Assembly (NCBI RefSeq): GCF_000720325.1 | Contig: NZ_JOJM01000028.1 | Span: 24,065 to 88,064 of the forward strand | DNA length: 64,000 nt | DNA from: Streptomyces sp. NRRL B-1347 | GTDB taxonomy: Bacteria; Actinomycetota; Actinomycetes; Streptomycetales; Streptomycetaceae | Reading direction: 5' to 3' | Shown here: positions 9,286 through 17,668 of the stretch, one piece after another | Layout of the letters: every line of letters begins with the position of its first letter | How positions within the stretch are numbered: position 1 is the first letter of the stretch | Notes under the pieces: generated by a model | The model's database searches: none | Told to the model about the DNA's origin: nothing | What the model saw: the letters and a program-made list of their open reading frames with translations, nothing else | Made by a program: the position numbers and the translations under genes

Positions 9286-9571
9286 GCCCGAGCCCGAGCG
9301 CGGGGCAGGTACGGGGACCCTCGTAGAGCCGACGCCGCAGGTGTCGCACGGTGACGGCGACCACGAGCGCTATGCGCACTACGTCCAGAAGGACAAGATC
9401 ATGGCGAGCGCGCTCGACGGGACCCCCGTCGTGGCGCTCTGCGGCAAGGTGTGGGTCCCCGGCCGCGACCCGAAGAAGTATCCCGTCTGTCCCATGTGCA
9501 AGGAGATCTACGAGTCCATGGGCGCCGGCGGCGACAAGGACAAGGGTGGCAAGGACGGCGGCAAGAAGTAG
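9272..9571 (+). CDS. DUF3039 domain protein, putative zinc ribbon
   Basis: A 99-residue conserved actinobacterial protein of unknown function. ATG at 9272 lies inside the 3' end of the MFS gene. The core HYVQKDKIMASALDGTPVVA is followed by LCGKVW and PVCPMCKEIY. These three cysteines (C-x17-C-x2-C spacing) could bind zinc with one other ligand. The tail is a Gly/Lys-rich stretch. Translational coupling to the exporter is possible but a functional link is not evident. Confidence 0.85.
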   Translation: MSTLEPEPERGAGTGTLVEPTPQVSHGDGDHERYAHYVQKDKIMASALDGTPVVALCGKVWVPGRDPKKYPVCPMCKEIYESMGAGGDKDKGGKDGGKK

Positions 9572-9596
9572 CCACCCGCCGACCCGGCCGACCACC

Positions 9597-9636
9597 GTGG
9601 GCCCCCGCCGCGCTCGACCGCGCGCCGGGGGCTCAC
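9597..9636 (+). terminator. terminator after the DUF3039 gene
   Basis: Long hairpin: GTGGGCCCCCG (9597-9607) pairs with CGGGGGCTCAC (9626-9636) with one G-T pair, and an inner CGCGC/GCGCG stem. It lies 26 bases after the stop. Confidence 0.75.
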
Positions 9637-9677
9637 GCGTGTCCGGGCTCTTCCGGCGGCGGGTCGACGGTGATGTT

Positions 9678-9718
9678 CAGCCCGTCCGGCGTTTGAGGAC
9701 GAGGCGCGCGGCGCCGAT
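9678..9718 (+). repeat. dispersed repeat, GTTTGAGGAC type, copy 1
   Basis: Carries the core GTCCGGCGTTTGAGGAC followed by GAGGCGCGCGGCGCCGA. Shared with copies at 17562, 51895, 51975, 58609, 62184 and 62307. Lies between two codirectional genes. Confidence 0.8.
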
Positions 9719-9805
9719 GGCCGTTCGGGGCCCAGGGGCCGGCCTCCGTTGCATATGCCGCAAAGGCTCTTTTGCCCCGTGCAATGCCGTGGCAGCCTCC
9801 TCCCC

Positions 9806-11443
9806 ATGACCTTCGAGCAACTGATCCCGGCGCCCGCGCGCGCCGAGGCCACGCAGGGCGGCACCGGCTTCACCGTCGACGGGTCGACGACGCTCTGGGC
9901 GGGCCCGGGCACCGAGTCCACCGAGCGCTGGCTGCGCGCGACGCTGGGCGCCGCCTTCCAACTTCCGCTCGCGCCGGGCGCGGAGACCGCGCCGGGCACC
10001 ATCGTCCTGCGCGTCGACGACGAGGGCGGCGAGCTGGCGGCCGAGGCGTACCGCCTCACCGTCACCGCCGACCGCGTCGAACTCCGCGGCGGCGGCCCGG
10101 CCGGCGTCTTCTGGGGCGCTCAGACGCTGCGTCAACTCCTCGGCCCGGAGGCGTTCCGCCGGGCCCCGATCGCCGGGGAGGCCGCGCTCACCCTCCCCGA
10201 GGGCGTCGTCGAGGACGCCCCCCGGTTCGGCTGGCGCGGCATGATGCTCGACGTGTCGCGGCACTTCATGTCCAAGGAGGGGGTCCTGCGCTATCTGGAC
10301 CTGCTCGCCGCGCACAAGCTGAACGTCTTCCACTTCCACCTCACCGACGACCAGGGCTGGCGCCTGGAGATCAAGCGCTACCCCCGGCTCACCGAGGTGG
10401 GCGCGTGGCGGTCGCGCACCAAGTGGGGCCACCGCCAGTCGGACCTGTGGAACGAGAACCCGCACGGCGGCTTCTACACCCAGGACGACATCCGCGAGAT
10501 CGTCGCGTACGCCGAGGCGCGGCACATCACCGTCGTACCGGAGATCGAGGTTCCGGGGCACTCCCAGGCCGCCATCGCCGCCTATCCGGAACTCGGCAAC
10601 GCCGACGTCATCGACACGAACGCCCTGACCGTCTGGGACAACTGGGGCGTCACGCCGAACGTGCTCGCGCCCACCGAGGGCACCCTCCGCTTCTACGAAG
10701 GCGTCTTCGAGGAGGTCCTCGAGCTGTTCCCGTCGACGTTCATCCACGTCGGCGGCGACGAGTGCCCCAAGGAGCAGTGGAAGGACTCCCAGGTCGCGCA
10801 GGAGAACATCGAGCGGCTCGGGGTCAGCAACGAGGACGAGCTGCAGAGCTGGTTCATCCGGCACTTCGACAAGTGGCTGGCCGCGCGCGGGCGTCGGCTC
10901 ATCGGCTGGGACGAGATCCTGGAGGGCGGGCTCGCGGAGGGCGCGGCCGTGTCCTCCTGGCGCGGGTACAGCGGCGGCATCGCGGCGGCCAAGGCGGGCC
11001 ACGACGTCGTCATGTGCCCCGAGCAGCACGTGTATCTGGACCACCGTCAGCACGGCGGCGCCGACGAGCCGGTGCCCATCGGCTGGGTGCGCACCCTGGA
11101 GGACGTCTACCGCTTCGAGCCGGTGCCGGACAAGCTCACCGCCGACGAGGCCCGGCACGTGCTCGGCACCCAGGCCAACGTGTGGACCGAGGTGATGGAG
11201 AACGAAGGGCGCGTGGACTACCAGGTCTTCCCCAGGCTCGCCGCGCTCTCCGAGGTCGCCTGGAGCGAGCTCCCCGCGCCCGCCGAGCGCGACTTCGCGG
11301 CCTTCGAGGAGCGAATGACGGCCCACTACGCACGACTTGACGCCCTCGGCGTGGGCTACCGCCCACCGAGCGGCCCGCTGCCCTGGCAGCAGCGCCCCGG
11401 CGTGTTCGGACGCCCGATCGAGGGGGCGCCCCCAATCGTGTGA
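9806..11443 (+). CDS. beta-N-acetylhexosaminidase, glycoside hydrolase family 20
   Basis: A 545-residue enzyme cleaving terminal GlcNAc/GalNAc from chitooligosaccharides or glycans. Residues 1-135 are the GH20b alpha/beta domain and about 140-490 the catalytic barrel. The catalytic pair is Asp318-Glu319 in IHVGGDECPKEQW. The chosen ATG gives no signal peptide, so it probably acts in the cytosol on imported chitin fragments or in wall recycling. Upstream in-frame codons (from 9749) lie in non-conserved repeat-flanking DNA. A 13-bp hairpin terminator follows. Confidence 0.92.
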   Translation: MTFEQLIPAPARAEATQGGTGFTVDGSTTLWAGPGTESTERWLRATLGAAFQLPLAPGAETAPGTIVLRVDDEGGELAAEAYRLTVTADRVELRGGGPAGVFWGAQTLRQLLGPEAFRRAPIAGEAALTLPEGVVEDAPRFGWRGMMLDVSRHFMSKEGVLRYLDLLAAHKLNVFHFHLTDDQGWRLEIKRYPRLTEVGAWRSRTKWGHRQSDLWNENPHGGFYTQDDIREIVAYAEARHITVVPEIEVPGHSQAAIAAYPELGNADVIDTNALTVWDNWGVTPNVLAPTEGTLRFYEGVFEEVLELFPSTFIHVGGDECPKEQWKDSQVAQENIERLGVSNEDELQSWFIRHFDKWLAARGRRLIGWDEILEGGLAEGAAVSSWRGYSGGIAAAKAGHDVVMCPEQHVYLDHRQHGGADEPVPIGWVRTLEDVYRFEPVPDKLTADEARHVLGTQANVWTEVMENEGRVDYQVFPRLAALSEVAWSELPAPAERDFAAFEERMTAHYARLDALGVGYRPPSGPLPWQQRPGVFGRPIEGAPPIV

Positions 11444-11462
11444 GGTCCGCCCCGCGCACGTG

Positions 11463-11501
11463 CTCCTGGCGGCCCGCCCTGCGACTGTGGGCCGCCAGGA
11501 G
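11463..11501 (+). terminator. terminator of the hexosaminidase gene
   Basis: Perfect 13-bp stem CTCCTGGCGGCCC (11463-11475) with GGGCCGCCAGGAG (11489-11501), 13-base loop, 19 bases after the stop codon. The rest of the gap up to 11740 shows no gene. Confidence 0.8.
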
Positions 11502-11740
11502 AAAGCCGTACAAGGCTGACCGAAGAGTGGCAATTCCCGCTGACCGGCGAGGGAGTGCGAAAACGGCATATCCCCCAGGTCTGCGGACGAACGTCTCCTA
11601 GCGGACCCCCGCGCCGGGCCCCGGTGAAGATGTGCCAGAGTTGCCACGTCCGGGTTGTGAGCACGTACCGTACGGCGGAACAGGCGTAACGGTGAGCACG
11701 GCACGCAAGCGGCCGGGCCATCGGGAAGGGGCAGCCGGTT

Positions 11741-12643
11741 TTGACCACGCACGCACCGCGGGCGGCGCAGGGGGCGCAGTCTGTGTCGCTGCCCGCCACG
11801 CTCGACGAGGCCGTCGCGGCGCTCGCCGCCGTGCCCGCCGCCGTGCCCGTCGCGGGCGGCACGGACCTGATGTCGTCGGTCAACGCCGGCCTGCTGCGCC
11901 CCGCCGCGCTCGTCGGCCTCGGCCGCATCAGCGAGATCCGCGGCTGGCAGTACCAGGACGGGCACGCCCTGCTCGGCGCCGGACTCACGCACGCGCGCAT
12001 GGGACGCCCCGACTTCGCGGCGCTCATCCCGGCGCTCGCCGCGGCCGCGCGCGCCGCGGGACCGCCGCAGATCCGCAACGCGGGCACCCTCGGCGGCAAC
12101 ATCGCGTCCGCCGCCCCCGCCGGTGACTCGCTGCCCGTACTCGCCGCGCTCGAAGCCGTGTTGATCATCGTGGGTCCCGGCGGCTCCCGCCGTGAGGTCC
12201 CGGTCTCGCACCTGCTCGCGGGCATGGAGATGCTGAACCCCGGCGAACTCATCGGATTCGTCCGCGTACCGCTCCTGCACGCCCCCCAGGTCTTCCTGAA
12301 GGCCACCGGGCGGACCGGGCCCGGCCGCGCCATCGCGTCCGTCGCGCTGGTCCTCGACCCCGCGCGCCGGGGCGTGCGGTGTGCGGTGGGGGCGATCGCG
12401 CCCATGCCCCTGCGCCCCCTGGAGGCGGAGCAGTGGGTGGCCGGGCTCATCGACTGGGACGGCGAGCGCGGGCTCGTACCGGAGGCCCTGACGGCGTTCG
12501 GTGAGTACGTGGCCGCGGCGTGCATCCCGGACCAGCCGCCCGCCGAGGACGGCAGCGAGCGGCCGCATCCGCCCGCCGTACTGCACTTGCGGCGCACCGT
12601 CGCCGCGCTGGCCCGACGAGCACTGGGGAGGGCGCTGTCGTGA
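11741..12643 (+). CDS. FAD-binding subunit of a xanthine dehydrogenase-type molybdoenzyme
   Basis: A 300-residue subunit that passes electrons from the 2Fe-2S centres to FAD. Start is TTG 11741, 9 bases behind GGGAAGGGG. No ATG or GTG fits. FAD motifs: VPVAGGTDLM near residue 35 and IRNAGTLGGNIASAAPAGDS near 110, followed by the CO-dehydrogenase flavoprotein C-terminal domain. First gene of an operon FAD, FeS, Mo. The stop overlaps the next start (GTGA at 12640). Substrate (purine or aldehyde) is not decided by this subunit. Confidence 0.9.
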   Translation: MTTHAPRAAQGAQSVSLPATLDEAVAALAAVPAAVPVAGGTDLMSSVNAGLLRPAALVGLGRISEIRGWQYQDGHALLGAGLTHARMGRPDFAALIPALAAAARAAGPPQIRNAGTLGGNIASAAPAGDSLPVLAALEAVLIIVGPGGSRREVPVSHLLAGMEMLNPGELIGFVRVPLLHAPQVFLKATGRTGPGRAIASVALVLDPARRGVRCAVGAIAPMPLRPLEAEQWVAGLIDWDGERGLVPEALTAFGEYVAAACIPDQPPAEDGSERPHPPAVLHLRRTVAALARRALGRALS

Positions 12644-14406
12644 CCGACGCTCAGAGGAACGGGGCGGGCGGCGGCTGGCAGCCGCACCCGCAGGGCGAGT
12701 ACGACGCCGACGCCACGGCGTTCGTGCAGCTCCCCGAGGGTGCTGTCGACGCGGTGAGCACGCCGCTCGCCGCCCCCGGACACGGCTACGTGCCGCCGCA
12801 GATAACGGTCGCGCCGACGGCCCCCGACGCCACCGACCCGGCCGCCACGGGTGTGTGGGTGCTGCCCCCGGAGATCACCGGTGTCGCGCCCGCGACCGTC
12901 GACGCGCCGGTCGCGAGCTGGCCGGACCCCGCCGCGCAGGCCGGAGCCGGGCTCCACGAGGCGTACGACGAGCCGGTCCACGAGCCGCACGGCCCGCACA
13001 CCCCGCACGACCCGTACGAGCAGCACGTGCAGGACGCCTACGATCCCCGGGCCACCGGCCAGTGGACCTTCCCGGAGGCGGTGACGCCGGAGCGGCAGCC
13101 CGCTCCGGGGCACCCGCACGCGCCCGCCGCCCACGACGTGACCGGGCAGTGGTCGATCCCCGTCGCGGATGGTGATCTTCCGGACGAATCGGGCGAGTTC
13201 ACGGCGTCGTCGCTCGCGCAGCAGTGGGGCGGTACGCCGCCCGCGACGCTGCCGGGGGGCGCGCCCGCGCCCTGGGCGTCGGCGCTCGCGGCCGAGCAGC
13301 CTCCCGCTGAGCCGGTCGTGGAGCCGGTCATGGAGCCGGTCACGGAGCCGGTCATGGAGCCGGTCGTGGAGCCGCCCGCCGTCGAGGAGACTCCCTTCGA
13401 GCGGACCGCCAAGCTGTTCGTCGTCGAGCGGCGCCCGGACGGGTCGCTCGGTCCCCGGGGCGGCGCGCCGGAGGAGGCGGCGGCGGAGCCGGAGCCCGCC
13501 CCCGTGGTGGCCGAGGCCCCGGCGCCGACGGAAGCTCAGGTCGCAGTAGAACGCTCTATCCAGGAGGAGCAAGTCATTGCTCCCGAGGGGCTCGTCGAAG
13601 CCCCGGCCCCCGAGCCGGAGCCGGAGCCCGTCCCCGAGCCGGAGGCGGCCGCTCCGGTTGAGGTCGCGGTCGAGCCGGAGCCGGAGCCTGAGCCCGAGCC
13701 CGTTCCCGAGTCCGCGCCTGAGCCCGAGCAGCAGCCGGAAGCCGAGACGGAGCAGCCGGAGGCCGAGCGGCCCGAGGTCGAGCGGCCCGAGGCCCAGCAG
13801 CCCGAGGCCGAGCCGCAGCCCCTTCACGACGAACACCCCCTCGTCTCCTACGTCCTGCGCGTCAACGGCGCCGACCGGCCCGTCACCGACGCCTGGATCG
13901 GCGAGTCGCTGCTGTACGTGCTGCGTGAGCGGCTCGGCCTCGCGGGCGCCAAGGACGGCTGCTCGCAGGGCGAGTGCGGGGCCTGCAACGTCCAGGTGGA
14001 CGGCCGCCTCGTGGCCTCCTGCCTGGTGCCCGCGGCGACCACCGCGAGCAGCGAGGTGCGCACCGTCGAGGGCCTGGCCGCCGACGGGCAGCCCTCCGAC
14101 GTCCAGCGGGCGCTCGCCAACTGCGGTGCCGTGCAGTGCGGCTTCTGCGTCCCGGGCATGGCCATGACGCTGCACGACCTCCTTGAGGGCAACCCCGCCC
14201 CCAGCGAACTGGAGACCCGCCGCGCCCTGTGCGGCAACCTGTGCCGCTGCTCGGGCTACCGCGGCGTGCTCGACGCGGTGCGCGACGTCGTCGCCGAGCG
14301 CGCGGCCAAGGGCGCCGCCGAGCAGGAGCAGGACGAGCAGGCCGCCGGGCAGACGCGCATCCCGCACCAGGCGGACCCGTACGGGCAGGACGGAGACCAG
14401 GCGTGA
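12640..14406 (+). CDS. 2Fe-2S subunit of molybdenum hydroxylase with a long Pro/Glu-rich N-terminal extension
   Basis: A 588-residue protein, whereas 2Fe-2S subunits of this family are usually about 160-200 residues. The real electron-transfer part is residues 401-570. It has a plant-type ferredoxin cluster (CSQGECGACNVQVDG, a later Cys) and a helical second cluster (NCGAVQCGFC, CGNLCRCSGYRG). Residues 1-400 are low complexity: a Pro/His/Asp region, a run of EPVMEP/EPVTEP units near 223-245 and EPEPEPVPEPE stretches near 325-385. The extension is in one open frame with the domain. GTG 12640 overlaps the previous stop, which supports the start. Function of the extension is unknown. Confidence 0.88.
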   Translation: MTDAQRNGAGGGWQPHPQGEYDADATAFVQLPEGAVDAVSTPLAAPGHGYVPPQITVAPTAPDATDPAATGVWVLPPEITGVAPATVDAPVASWPDPAAQAGAGLHEAYDEPVHEPHGPHTPHDPYEQHVQDAYDPRATGQWTFPEAVTPERQPAPGHPHAPAAHDVTGQWSIPVADGDLPDESGEFTASSLAQQWGGTPPATLPGGAPAPWASALAAEQPPAEPVVEPVMEPVTEPVMEPVVEPPAVEETPFERTAKLFVVERRPDGSLGPRGGAPEEAAAEPEPAPVVAEAPAPTEAQVAVERSIQEEQVIAPEGLVEAPAPEPEPEPVPEPEAAAPVEVAVEPEPEPEPEPVPESAPEPEQQPEAETEQPEAERPEVERPEAQQPEAEPQPLHDEHPLVSYVLRVNGADRPVTDAWIGESLLYVLRERLGLAGAKDGCSQGECGACNVQVDGRLVASCLVPAATTASSEVRTVEGLAADGQPSDVQRALANCGAVQCGFCVPGMAMTLHDLLEGNPAPSELETRRALCGNLCRCSGYRGVLDAVRDVVAERAAKGAAEQEQDEQAAGQTRIPHQADPYGQDGDQA

Positions 14407-16706
14407 CCGGCGTGACCAACGAAGCCGTCACCTCCCCCGGAGGGGCCGAGCAACTGCCGCACGGCATCGGCTCCTCGCTGCCGTCGGCGGACATCAGGGC
14501 CAAGACGGAGGGCACCTTCCCCTACGCCTCCGACCTGTGGGCCGAGGGCCTGCTGTGGGCGGCCGTCCTGCGCTCCCCGCACGCGCACGCGCGCGTGGTG
14601 TCCATCGACACCACCCACGCCCGCGAGCTGCCGGGCGTGCGCGCCGTCATCACGCACGAGGACGTGCCGGGCGCGCCCCGGCACGGCCGGGGGAGCGCCG
14701 ACCGGCCGGTGTTCGCCTCCGAGGTGGTGCGCCACCACGGCGAGCCCATCGCCGCCGTCGCCGCCGACCACCCGGACACCGCGCGGATGGCCGCCGCCGC
14801 GATCATCGTCGAGTACGAGGCCCTCGACCCGGTCACCGACCCGGAGCAGGCCTTCGAGGCGCCGCCGCTGCACCCGGACGGCAATCTGATCCGGCACATC
14901 CCGCTGCGCCACGGCGACCCGGAGGCGACCGGCGAGGTCGTCGTCGAGGGCCTGTACCGCATCGGCCGCCAGGACCCGGCGCCGATCGGCGCGGAGGCGG
15001 GCCTCGCGGTGCCGCGCCCGGACGGCGGCGTCGAGCTGTACGTCGCCTCGACCGACCCGCACGGCGACCGCGACCGGGCGGCGCTCGTGTACGGCCTCAC
15101 GCAGGACCTGGTGAAGGTCGTCGTCACCGGCGTGCCCGGTGCCACCGCCGACCGCGAGGACCCGGGCTTCCAGCTGCCGCTCGGCCTGCTCGCGCTGAAG
15201 ACGGGCTGCCCGGTCAAGCTCACCGCGACCCGCGAGGAGTCCTTCCTCGGCCACGCCCACCGCCACCCGACGCTGCTCCGCTACCGCCACCACGCGGACG
15301 CGGAGGGCAAGTTGGTGAAGGTGGAGGCGCAGATCCTGCTCGACGGGGGCGCGTACGCGGACACCTCGGCGCAGGTGCTCGCCGCCGCCGTGTCCTTCGC
15401 CTGCGGCCCCTACGTCGTCCCGAACGCCTTCATCGAGGGCTGGGTGGTGCGGACGAACAACCCGCCGTCCGGGCACGTGCGCGGCGAGGGCGCCTTCCAG
15501 GTCTGCGCGGCGTACGAGGCGCAGATGGACAAGCTCGCCAAGAAGCTGGGCGTCGACCCGGCCGAGGTGCGCCTGCGCAACGCGATGGCGACCGGCGACG
15601 TCCTGCCCACGGGACAGACCGTGACGTGTCCGGCCCCGACGGCCGAACTCCTCACCGCCGTACGGGACTTCCCGCTGCCGGAGCTGCCGAAGGACACCCC
15701 GCCGGAGGAGTGGCTGCTGCCCGGGGGCCTGGAGGGCGCGGGCGAACCGGCCGCCGTCAGGCGCGGCGTCGGCTACGGCCTCGGCATGGTCCAGCTGCTC
15801 GGCGCGGAGGGCACCGACGAGGTCTCCACGGCCACCGTGAAGGTCCACGACGGCGTGGCGACGGTCATCTGCGCGGCCGTCGAGACCGGCCAGGGCTTCA
15901 CGACGCTCGCCCGCCAGATCGTCCAGGAGACCCTCGGCATCGACGACGTGCGCGTGGCCCCCGTGGACACCGACCAGCCCCCGTCGGGCCCGAGCTGCCA
16001 CGGCCGCCACACCTGGGTGTCGGGCGGCGCGGTGGAGCGGGCCGCGAAGATGGTCCGCACCCAGCTGCTCCAGCCCCTGGCGCACAAGTTCGGCATGTCC
16101 ACCGAGCTGCTCCAGATCACCGACGGCAAGATCACCTCGTACGACGGCGTCCTCTCCACCACCGTGGAGGAGGCGATGGAGGGCAAGGAGCTGTGGGCCA
16201 CGGCCCAGTGCCGCCCGCACCCCACCGAGCCGCTCGACGCCGACGGGCAGGGCGACGCCTTCGTGGGCATGGCCTTCTGCGCGATCCGCGCGGTGGTGGA
16301 CGTGGACATCGAGCTCGGCTCGGTCCGGGTGGTGGAGCTGGCGGTCGCCCAGGACGTCGGCCGCATCCTCAACCCCGCGCAGCTGCGGGTCCGCATCGAG
16401 GCGGGCGTCACCCAGGGCCTCGGCGCGGCGCTCACCGAGAACCTCCGCACCCCGCGCGGCATCGTCCGCCACCCCGACCTGACGGGCTACGCCCTGCCGA
16501 CGTCCCTGGACGCGCCGGACATCCGCATCGTCAAGCTCGTCGAGGAGCGCGACGTCGTCGCCCCCTTCGGCGCGAAGGCGGCCAGCGCGGTGCCGGTGGT
16601 CACGTCCCCGGCGGCGATCGCGTCCGCGGTGCGGGCGGCGACGGGCCGTCCCGTGAACCGGCTGCCGATCCGGCCGCAGGCCGCGGTGGGGGCGGAACTG
16701 GCCTGA
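14403..16706 (+). CDS. molybdopterin-binding catalytic subunit, xanthine dehydrogenase family
   Basis: A 767-residue catalytic subunit with an aldehyde oxidase/xanthine dehydrogenase a/b hammerhead domain (about 30-150) and Mo-cofactor domains beyond. GTG 14403 overlaps the upstream stop as GTGA. Seen: RGEGAFQVCAAYE and ETGQGFTTLARQIVQ cofactor loops. At the C-terminus the usual G-x-G-E segment that supplies the active-site glutamate reads FGAKAASAVPVV, so the glutamate appears absent. The protein may therefore have an altered reaction, or the residue may be supplied elsewhere. Operon with the FAD and FeS subunits. Confidence 0.88.
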   Translation: MTGVTNEAVTSPGGAEQLPHGIGSSLPSADIRAKTEGTFPYASDLWAEGLLWAAVLRSPHAHARVVSIDTTHARELPGVRAVITHEDVPGAPRHGRGSADRPVFASEVVRHHGEPIAAVAADHPDTARMAAAAIIVEYEALDPVTDPEQAFEAPPLHPDGNLIRHIPLRHGDPEATGEVVVEGLYRIGRQDPAPIGAEAGLAVPRPDGGVELYVASTDPHGDRDRAALVYGLTQDLVKVVVTGVPGATADREDPGFQLPLGLLALKTGCPVKLTATREESFLGHAHRHPTLLRYRHHADAEGKLVKVEAQILLDGGAYADTSAQVLAAAVSFACGPYVVPNAFIEGWVVRTNNPPSGHVRGEGAFQVCAAYEAQMDKLAKKLGVDPAEVRLRNAMATGDVLPTGQTVTCPAPTAELLTAVRDFPLPELPKDTPPEEWLLPGGLEGAGEPAAVRRGVGYGLGMVQLLGAEGTDEVSTATVKVHDGVATVICAAVETGQGFTTLARQIVQETLGIDDVRVAPVDTDQPPSGPSCHGRHTWVSGGAVERAAKMVRTQLLQPLAHKFGMSTELLQITDGKITSYDGVLSTTVEEAMEGKELWATAQCRPHPTEPLDADGQGDAFVGMAFCAIRAVVDVDIELGSVRVVELAVAQDVGRILNPAQLRVRIEAGVTQGLGAALTENLRTPRGIVRHPDLTGYALPTSLDAPDIRIVKLVEERDVVAPFGAKAASAVPVVTSPAAIASAVRAATGRPVNRLPIRPQAAVGAELA

Positions 16707-16770
16707 GCCGCGTTCCGCTCACCGGAAAAGGGGAGGAGCGCCGGGCCCGCCCTGCGATACGTTCGCGCGT

Positions 16771-17313
16771 GTGAACGCACACACGGGTACGGGCGTCATC
16801 CTGATCACCGGCATCATGGCGGCGGGCAAGTCCACGGTCGCGCAGGCCCTCGCGGAGCGGCTTCCGCGCGCCGCGCACGTGCGCGGCGACGTGTTCCGGC
16901 GCATGATCGTCTCCGGCCGCGAGGAGTACGAGCCCGGCGCGGGCGGCGAGGCCGAGGCCCAACTGCGGCTCCGCTACGGCCTGTCGGCGGCCACGGCCGA
17001 CGCGTACGCCGCCGCGGGCTTCACCGCGATCGTCCAGGACGTCGTCCTCGGCCCCGAGCTGAAGCGCTACGTCGACTCGATCCGGACCCGCCCCCTGTAC
17101 GTCGTCGTCCTCGCCCCGCGCCCCGGAGCGGTCGCCGCCCGCGAGGCCGGCCGCGCCAAGACCGGCTACGGCGAGTGGACCGTCGAGGCCCTCGACAACG
17201 GCCTGCGCGCCGAGACCCCGCGCATCGGACTGTGGCTGGACAGCTCGAAGTTGACGGTGGATCAGACGGTGTCGGCGGTCCTCGCGCGCCTGGACGAGGC
17301 GGCGGTGGCCTGA
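16771..17313 (+). CDS. small P-loop kinase (AAA/zeta-toxin or chloramphenicol phosphotransferase-like)
   Basis: A 180-residue protein with Walker A GIMAAGKST at 14-22, a lid-like RLRYGLS region and a terminal helix. The DVFRRM segment after the first strand resembles the substrate-binding region of chloramphenicol phosphotransferase-like and shikimate kinase-like P-loop kinases. Substrate cannot be named. Start GTG 16771 is the first in frame and gives the usual short N-terminus. It is 64 bases after the molybdoenzyme operon and may be cotranscribed. Confidence 0.75.
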   Translation: MNAHTGTGVILITGIMAAGKSTVAQALAERLPRAAHVRGDVFRRMIVSGREEYEPGAGGEAEAQLRLRYGLSAATADAYAAAGFTAIVQDVVLGPELKRYVDSIRTRPLYVVVLAPRPGAVAAREAGRAKTGYGEWTVEALDNGLRAETPRIGLWLDSSKLTVDQTVSAVLARLDEAAVA

Positions 17314-17461
17314 GCGCGGAATGTCTCAGACCGGTCCCGAGGACGTCCCAGCTGACCTATGACGCCATAAATCCCTTTTAATTCGGGCGAGTTGCAAGGC
17401 ACCATCGAAGTGTCCCGAACCACTCACCGCACGATCCGACTCGTTACGGGGGAGAGACGTC

Positions 17462-17494
17462 ATGGGGGATGACAACGACACCGGCTGGGGCTGA
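17462..17494 (+). CDS. candidate 10-residue peptide gene with own terminator
   Basis: ATG 17462 opens MGDDNDTGWG, preceded by a very strong ribosome site GGGGGAGAG (17448-17456) at ideal spacing. A perfect hairpin terminator follows 27 bases after the stop. The next gene is on the other strand, so this is not a leader for a downstream gene. It looks like a stand-alone unit making an acidic micropeptide or a regulatory RNA. No homolog is recognised. The rest of the gap 17314-17447 has an AT-rich patch near 17361-17385 that may be its promoter. Confidence 0.45.
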   Translation: MGDDNDTGWG

Positions 17495-17521
17495 CGGCCT
17501 CACACTCTGAAGACGCGCCAA

Positions 17522-17547
17522 GGGGCGGCTCCGGTTGGAGCCGCCCC
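17522..17547 (+). terminator. terminator after the 10-residue ORF
   Basis: Perfect 11-bp stem GGGGCGGCTCC / GGAGCCGCCCC with a GGTT loop. Confidence 0.85.
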
Positions 17548-17561
17548 ACACTTGTGTTTCT

Positions 17562-17648
17562 CAGCCCGTCCGGCGTTTGAGGACGAGGGCGCAGCGCGAT
17601 GGGCGGGGTCCAGGGGCGGCAGCCCCTGGTTTCGGGAAGGGGCGGGAT
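17562..17648 (+). repeat. dispersed repeat, GTTTGAGGAC type, copy 2
   Basis: GTCCGGCGTTTGAGGAC core, then a GCGCAGCGCGATG stretch and a GGGGCGGCAGCCCC hairpin. Lies between the small ORF and the convergent YkuD gene. Confidence 0.75.
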
Positions 17649-17668
17649 TGGGGAGCCCCCGGCAGGGC

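Noticed and set aside
9677..14367. Very long minus-strand frames (about 970 and 1000 codons) opposite the hexosaminidase and molybdoenzyme genes
   Set aside because: They are antisense shadows of GC-rich genes, with Arg/Gly/His-rich low-complexity translations and no domain.
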